DNA of 11,961 nt from Dehalococcoidia bacterium (GTDB taxonomy: Bacteria > Chloroflexota > Dehalococcoidia > UBA2979), in assembly GCA_023228765.1 (NCBI GenBank), contig JALOAM010000095.1, positions 1 through 11,961 on the forward strand. Reading direction: 5' to 3'. Position numbers and translations under genes: made by a program. The notes under the pieces were generated by a model. The model was not told where the DNA came from and did not search any database. It saw only the letters and a list, made by a program, of their open reading frames with translations. Positions 5,273-11,961 of this stretch are shown here, one piece after another. Within the stretch, counting starts at the first letter, position 1; each line of letters opens with the position of its first letter.

Positions 5273-8200
5273 TCAGGCGAGGACCGTGCTGCCGTGGCCG
5301 CCCTTCTCGACGCGGATGCGGTCCGGCAGCCGCTCGGACAGCTCTTCGACGTGCGAGATCACGCCGATCATCCGTGAGCCCTCGGCGAGCGTCTCGAGCC
5401 CCTGCACCGCGAGGTCGAGCGCCTCGGCGTCCAGCGCCCCGAACCCCTCGTCGAGGAAGAGCGAGTCGAGGGAGACGGCGCCGCCGGTGCCGGAGATCTC
5501 CGGCAGGTGCTCGGACAGTGCGAGTGCGAGTGCGAGGCTGGCGAGGAAGGTCTCCCCCCCGGAGAGCGTCTTCACCGAACGCTTCTCGTCACCGTTCAGG
5601 TGGTCCACCACCTGGAACGTGTCCTCCTCCGCCACCAGCGCGTACCGCCCGTTGGTGAAGTCGGAGAGCCGCCCCGAGGCGTCGGAGGCGAGCAACTGCA
5701 TCGACTCATGCAGCAGGTACGCAATGAAGCGGTTGCCCTGCAAGTCGAGGCCGACCGCCCCGACGAGGGTTGCCTGCGCCTGGTGCTCCTCGGCGTCCGC
5801 GCGCATCTGCGTGGCCTGCTCGACCTGCGCCGTCGCCTGCGCGATGCCGACACGCGCGGTGGTGAGCTCGCCCTGCACGCGGTCCCACTCCTGGAGGAAC
5901 GCCTCCATCACCACCTTGAGCCCGCCCAGCGACGGCTCCCCTTCGCCGATCGTCTCGCGCCACGACGCGCCGAGGGCGGCCCGCGCCGTGGCCGCTTCGC
6001 TCTCGGCCTCCGTGCATGCCAGTCGACGCTTCGTGACGGTGGCCTCCACGCGCTTGTGCGCGCCCGCCGAGGCGGTACGGGACGCCTCGGCGGCGGCGAG
6101 CGCCACCTGCTCCGCGCCGAGCGCGTCGCGCAGCTCTCGCTGTCGCACGGCCTGTTGCTCCGCTGTCGTGAGGGCGGTGCGGATGGCCTCCGGGTCGCCC
6201 TCGACGCCGCCGAGGGCAGACAGACGCTGCTCCGCGTCGGCGACCGAGCGCTCCGCGCGCTCCGTGTCCCGCGTCGCCACCTCGACGGCGCGAGATGCCG
6301 CCTCGGCGGCGTTCGTTGCCGCCGTCGCTGCACGCTCGGCTTCCCTCGTCCCACCGAGAGCAGTGGCGTACCCATCGAGGCTGCTCGCCAGGTCCTGCTG
6401 CACGGCTTCGGCGTCGGCTGGTGCGCGCTTCACCTCGGTCGGTTCGATCTCGGCGGGCACCCGCGCGAGGGCTTCGCGGAGCGCCTGCGCGCGTCGCGTG
6501 TGCTCGCGGGCTTCGGCGCGCTTCGCTTCGACGGTCTCCGCGAGGCGCACGCCCTCCGTGGTGGCGTCTTCGAGCGTGCGTGGGAGGGCGTCGGCGGCGA
6601 CACCGTGCGCTTCGAGACGCGTCGCGAGCGCGGCGTGATGCGCCTCGGCAGCGTCGAGGGTGCGCGTGCTCGCCTCGACGCGCGCGGCGGCAGCGGCGGC
6701 GGCAGCCGTGGCGCCCTCGGCGGTGAAGCGTGCCTCGGCGAGGGCGGCCTCCGCTCGCTGAAGGGCTGCCTCCGCCTTGCCGAGGTTGGGCGCGCGGTGC
6801 TTGCCGAGCTTCTCGATCGGCTCGCCACAGACGGGACATGGGTCGCCGACCTTGAGGCCGGCTCGCAGGTGGGCTGCGGCATCCTCCGCCCGCGCGGCAT
6901 CGAGGGCGGCACGGGCCTCGGTGGTCTTCGTCTCGGCGGTAGCGCGGAGGGCCTTCGCCTGCTCGGCGTGCGTCGAGCAGGTCGCGTGGTCCGTCGTGGC
7001 TCGAGCGACCGCGTCCCTCGCGCGGGCCAGGTCGCCCTCGGCGGTGGCGAGCGTCTGGCCGAGCGAGGTCAGCTCGCGTACGCGGTCGGCGAGGGCGCGT
7101 GCGGCGGCGTCGGCCTCCGTCGCCGCGACCTCGGCAGCGGCGGCAGACTCGTCGAGGTGGTCGAGGAGGCGGAGCGCGCGTCCTGCCGCCTTCGCCAGGG
7201 CGGCCTCGGCGGTGCGGGCCGCCTTCTCCGCCGCTGTGAGCGCCGTAGCCGCCTGCTTCGCGCGCCCGTCCGCCTCGGAGTGGGTACTGGCTGCAGCCGT
7301 CGACGTGGCATGTGCGCCCTCGAGGTCGGCGCGTGCGGCGGCGAGTGCAGCTTCGGCTCCGGCGCGCTGGTCGAGGACGGCGACGGCGGCCCTCAGGCGA
7401 TCGTGTTCAGCCGGGTCGTACTGCACGGCCGCGAGGTCCGAGGTGATGCGTTCGACCGCGGCTGCACGCTCCTCGACGGCACGGGTCGCCTCGGTCAGCG
7501 CGTGCTGCGCCTCGACGAGCTCGACTTCGGCCTCGCGGGTCTCGGTGGCGGCACGGGTCGCGGCGTCGTGGCGGTCGCGGTGCGCACGGGCGAGGTCCCC
7601 GAGCGCGCCGAGGTCGGCCCGGCGCGTGGTGAGGGTGGCGGACTCCGCGGCGAGCTGCTGCTCGCGCTGCTGGAGGTGGGCGATGACCTCGGGCGTCGCG
7701 AGCGTCATCTTCTCGAGCTGGGTGCGGATGGTGTCGGCCTGGGTCTTGTGGTTCTTGGCGCGTTCGCGCGCGAGCTCGCCCGCGCGCTGGTAGACGCCGA
7801 GGCCGATGAGCTGGCTGAGGATCGAGCGCCTGTCCTTCGCGTCACCTCGGAGGAAGGAGTCGAACTCGCCCTGCGGGAGGACGATGGCGCGCGTGAACGT
7901 CGCGTAGTCCATCCCGAGGAGCGTCTCCACCGCGCGCGTGACGTCGGCGGCGCGGTCCTCCATCGGCACCCACTGCTCGCTCACGAGCCGTTCGAGGCGC
8001 GTCGAGGTGCTGCCGGGGTAGCGGCGGGAGACGCGGTAGCCGCGCCCTCGGACGGTGAACTCGAAGAGGACGGACATCTCGCGCTCGCCCTGCGAGACCA
8101 GCTCCTTCACGGAGCGTCCGACGCGCGGCACCTGCCCGTAGAGCGCCCACGTCATCGCATCCAGCAGCGAGGACTTCCCGGCGCCCGTCGGCCCTGTGAT

Positions 8201-8287
8201 CACGAACAGCCGCCGTCCTTCGAACTCGACGACGGTCTCGTCGCGGAAGGCCGTGAAGCCGCGGATCCGGAGGAGCACGGGCCTCAC
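5273..8287 (-). CDS. sbcC: SbcC/Rad50-type SMC ATPase, nuclease SbcCD subunit C
   Basis: A 1004-residue Rad50/SbcC ATPase, about the length of E. coli SbcC (1048). The Walker A motif GPTGAGKS is at 32-39 in the N-terminal half of the head. A long Ala/Glu/Arg-rich coiled coil runs from roughly 180 to 830. Its zinc hook, CPVC (Cys484 and Cys487), sits near the middle and joins two subunits. The C-terminal half has the signature LSGGE at 908-912, Walker B FLDEGFG with Asp946 and Glu947, and a conserved His in the ISHVEEL segment. With SbcD it forms the ATP-driven nuclease that trims broken DNA ends and hairpins. GTG 8287 is chosen over upstream in-frame starts because it follows GAGGG by 7 nt and the protein then begins at the conserved LLRIRGFTAF strand. 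It starts 10 bp after sbcD stops. Confidence 0.95.
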   Translation of the reverse strand: MRPVLLRIRGFTAFRDETVVEFEGRRLFVITGPTGAGKSSLLDAMTWALYGQVPRVGRSVKELVSQGEREMSVLFEFTVRGRGYRVSRRYPGSTSTRLERLVSEQWVPMEDRAADVTRAVETLLGMDYATFTRAIVLPQGEFDSFLRGDAKDRRSILSQLIGLGVYQRAGELARERAKNHKTQADTIRTQLEKMTLATPEVIAHLQQREQQLAAESATLTTRRADLGALGDLARAHRDRHDAATRAATETREAEVELVEAQHALTEATRAVEERAAAVERITSDLAAVQYDPAEHDRLRAAVAVLDQRAGAEAALAAARADLEGAHATSTAAASTHSEADGRAKQAATALTAAEKAARTAEAALAKAAGRALRLLDHLDESAAAAEVAATEADAAARALADRVRELTSLGQTLATAEGDLARARDAVARATTDHATCSTHAEQAKALRATAETKTTEARAALDAARAEDAAAHLRAGLKVGDPCPVCGEPIEKLGKHRAPNLGKAEAALQRAEAALAEARFTAEGATAAAAAAAARVEASTRTLDAAEAHHAALATRLEAHGVAADALPRTLEDATTEGVRLAETVEAKRAEAREHTRRAQALREALARVPAEIEPTEVKRAPADAEAVQQDLASSLDGYATALGGTREAERAATAATNAAEAASRAVEVATRDTERAERSVADAEQRLSALGGVEGDPEAIRTALTTAEQQAVRQRELRDALGAEQVALAAAEASRTASAGAHKRVEATVTKRRLACTEAESEAATARAALGASWRETIGEGEPSLGGLKVVMEAFLQEWDRVQGELTTARVGIAQATAQVEQATQMRADAEEHQAQATLVGAVGLDLQGNRFIAYLLHESMQLLASDASGRLSDFTNGRYALVAEEDTFQVVDHLNGDEKRSVKTLSGGETFLASLALALALSEHLPEISGTGGAVSLDSLFLDEGFGALDAEALDLAVQGLETLAEGSRMIGVISHVEELSERLPDRIRVEKGGHGSTVLA

Positions 8288-8294
8288 TGGGGCG

Positions 8295-8299
8295 CCCTC
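8295..8299 (-). promoter_or_regulatory. Shine-Dalgarno site of sbcC
   Basis: GAGGG on the minus strand overlaps the sbcD stop codon and lies 7 nt before GTG 8287. This supports that start for sbcC and linked translation with sbcD. Confidence 0.55.
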
Positions 8300-9463
8300 A
8301 TTGCTGGACCGTCGCTTCCTCCAGCACCTCGCGGAACACTGCAAGCGTCTCCGGGGATGGCGGCTGGCCGTGCTCGTACTGGTAGTAGCGGACGTAGAGG
8401 TCGGTCGGGGTGAGGGTCTCGATCAGCGCCTCGGGGAGGTCCTCGGCGTCGCGGCGCTGCTCGATACGCACGTCGACGCAGTTCGGGAGGGCGTCCCGTA
8501 CGCGCTGCGCGAGGCCGGGCGTGGGGCCGTCGAGGCGGACGGTGGCGCGGAGGTAGGCGTCGCCGAGCCGCTCCCCCTGCGCGACGACTTCCTCGAACGT
8601 CCCGCGCACCTCGGCGAGCTGCTTGCCGGACGTGAGCGCCACCGGCCGATGGCGTGCCGGGCGGCCCGGCTCCAGGTCCACGATGCGGACGATCTTCTCC
8701 TGCCCCGCCTCGCCGAAGTCGAGCTGCAGCAGCGAGCCGGAGTACGTCGCTGCGTTGTTCGGTGCGCCCAGCACCACCTGCGGCTCGTGCACGTGCCCGA
8801 GCGCGACGTACTGCGCGTGCCCCGGCAGCGCCGAGGGCATCACGGCGTAGGTCTGCCCGATGTGGATGCGGCGCTCCGACCCATCGATCGTCGCGACCTT
8901 CGAGCCGTCTACGAAGACATGGGCGGCGAAGACGTTGATCGCGCCATCCTCGAACCCCTGGGTCGCCTGCTGGTACACCTCGCCGACGAACTCCGCGTAG
9001 CCCTGGTAGGACTCGAACGACGGTCCGAGGATCTCCTCGGCGTTGAGCGCGCGCCCCTCCGGCACCCACGGCAGGGCGGCGAGGCGGAGCTGCTCCCCAT
9101 TCCGCTCGAGGCGGACCGTGCCGCCCTCGTCCCAGCGGCGGACGTGAGACTGCGCGTGCACGCCGAGGAGGTCGGCGAGTTGCCCGAGGGCGGCGAGGCG
9201 GCGTGGGTTGTCGTGGTTTCCCGCGACGAGCACGATGTCGATCTTCGCCTCGACCAGGCGGCGCAGCGCGGAGTAGAGCAGTCGTTCGGCTTCGGGCGGC
9301 GGGCTCATCGTGTCGAAGATGTCGCCGGCCACGAGGAAGACATCCACGCCTTCCTCGATCGCCACGCCGGTCACCTCCTGCAGGACGGCGTCGAACTCCG
9401 GGACGCGCGAGCGCCCGCGGATCGTCCGCCCCAGGTGCCAGTCCGCCGTGTGCAGGAGGCGCA

Positions 9464-9464
<1 letters not shown>
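8298..9464 (-). CDS. sbcD: SbcD/Mre11-type nuclease, nuclease SbcCD subunit D
   Basis: A 388-residue metallophosphoesterase nuclease, close to E. coli SbcD (400). All metal-binding motifs are present in order: HTADWHLG with Asp8 and His10, AGDIFD with Asp48, AGNHD at 81-85, AAHVF with His182, and GHVH with His224 and His226. The C-terminal part (about 265-388) contains the capping and SbcC-binding region. It partners with SbcC, encoded 10 bp downstream, as the Mn-dependent nuclease of the complex. Its ATG shares a base with the herA stop (TGATG), so translation is coupled to herA. GAGGGG lies 11 nt upstream. Confidence 0.95.
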
Positions 9465-11226
<1,762 letters not shown>

Positions 11227-11230
<4 letters not shown>

Positions 11231-11961
11231 GCGGCGGCCTCCTCGCGGGCGATGGACGCGGCCAGGAGGCGCGCGATCAGTCGGCGGTCACCGAGCAGGT
11301 GGGTGAGGTGGGCCTCCAGCGCACCGACGGGCGTCAGGTTCTGGGGCGCCCTCGGGTCGCGGACGGGCGATGAGGCGAGCCGGGGGAGGAGCGTCGCGCT
11401 CTGGTCCGCGAGCTCGCTCGCGCGCTCCGGCGAGATCGACGCGGAGCATTCGAGGCGGAGCACGCCGCCGAGGTAGTGCACGTGCGGCCCCGGCGCCGGG
11501 AGGCGCACGAACCACGAGTAGCGTCCCTCGGCGAGGTGCAGCGGATCCTTCGGGCTGCCCGAGATGCGGAACAGGGGCGTGCGCTCACCCGGCAGCAGCG
11601 TGGCGAGCAGCTCCAGCTCCGCCCGGGGTACGTACCACTGCTGGATGCGCTTCACATAACCCACGACGCGCCGTCCGGGCGCCCGCAGGGATCGCAGCGG
11701 CCCGTCCACCAGCGTCAGCGCCGTCTCATCCTCGGACAGCGTCGCCGCGAGCCGCGCCTCCTCGTCGAGCATTGCCCGGTTGAGGGCGGCGACGAGCGAG
11801 TTCGCGTTCGATGCCGTGGGCACCGTGCGCGAGGCGAAGGCGAGCTGCGTCTGCTGGAACGCGACGATGCGGTCGGGGACCTCGGCGGTACCGGTGTGCA
11901 GGTAGCGCCGCTCGACGCGGACGCGGTCCTGCATGATCCGTGCCGTGCCATCGATCTCAAC
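11227..11961 (-). CDS. nurA: NurA-domain nuclease (5' end outside the window)
   Basis: The last 244 residues of a protein whose frame is open to the window edge; the internal ATG at 11934 is unlikely to be the true start. VDGPL (Asp codon 11704-11706), then VVGYVKR...WYVP, GERTPLFRI, and the ending DPRAPQNLTPVGALEAHLTHLLGDRRLIARLL, fit the C-terminal half of NurA. NurA is an Mn-dependent single-strand exonuclease and endonuclease that works with HerA. An IDGTAR at the very edge may or may not be the first metal-binding motif; the usual spacing to the second Asp suggests that motif lies further upstream. The overlap with herA supports the assignment. Confidence 0.8.
11238..11244 (-). promoter_or_regulatory. 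Shine-Dalgarno site of herA
   Basis: GAGGAGG on the minus strand, inside the end of nurA, lies 7 nt before GTG 11230. It is the strongest ribosome site in the repair cluster and confirms the GTG start of herA. Confidence 0.75.

Noticed and set aside
5507..8413. 968-codon open frame on the + strand opposite sbcC
   Set aside because: It mirrors the sbcC coding frame, and high GC removes stop codons from the opposite strand. It is low-complexity, Gly/Arg-rich, with no recognisable domain, while the minus strand carries clear Rad50 motifs.

Overview
The window is a GC-rich stretch of bacterial DNA (strong G/C bias at third codon positions, several GTG starts, very short intergenic gaps). It is packed with protein genes and shows no RNA genes, mobile elements or CRISPR arrays. 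The bacterial-looking metabolic genes beside a NurA-HerA-Mre11-Rad50 type repair cluster would fit a GC-rich Chloroflexota-like lineage or another deep-branching bacterium. That placement is an inference from gene content, not something the sequence proves.

Left part, + strand (about 151-3306): a tight three-gene unit. It starts with a thiamine-diphosphate-dependent enzyme of the acetolactate synthase/decarboxylase superfamily. After 34 bp containing a perfect palindrome comes a Gfo/Idh/MocA-fold oxidoreductase in which the usual catalytic Lys, Asp and His are all replaced. Two bases later a small four-helix membrane protein of the YvlD/phage-holin-like family begins. The first two genes look like partners in an unidentified pathway acting on a sugar, polyol or keto acid.

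Right part, - strand (3335 to the right edge): up to six genes read leftwards in the order nurA (5' end outside the window), herA, sbcD, sbcC, MOSC-domain protein, NuoF-like protein. The first three junctions are GTGA or TGATG overlaps or a 10-bp gap, so NurA nuclease, HerA translocase and the SbcD/SbcC (Mre11/Rad50) nuclease are very probably made together for DNA double-strand-break end processing. The set is best known from archaea. About 40 bp after sbcC comes a MOSC protein (predicted molybdenum-cofactor enzyme). It overlaps by four bases a shortened NuoF/FdsB-like protein that keeps the thioredoxin-like and SLBB regions but has lost the FMN/NADH motifs and the C-terminal iron-sulfur domain.

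The two transcription units converge at 3306/3335, where a 13-bp tandem duplication spans the 3' end of the leftward unit. The observations most worth following are the degenerate NuoF-like protein coupled to MOSC, the catalytically altered Gfo/Idh/MocA protein, and the non-canonical P-loop of HerA.
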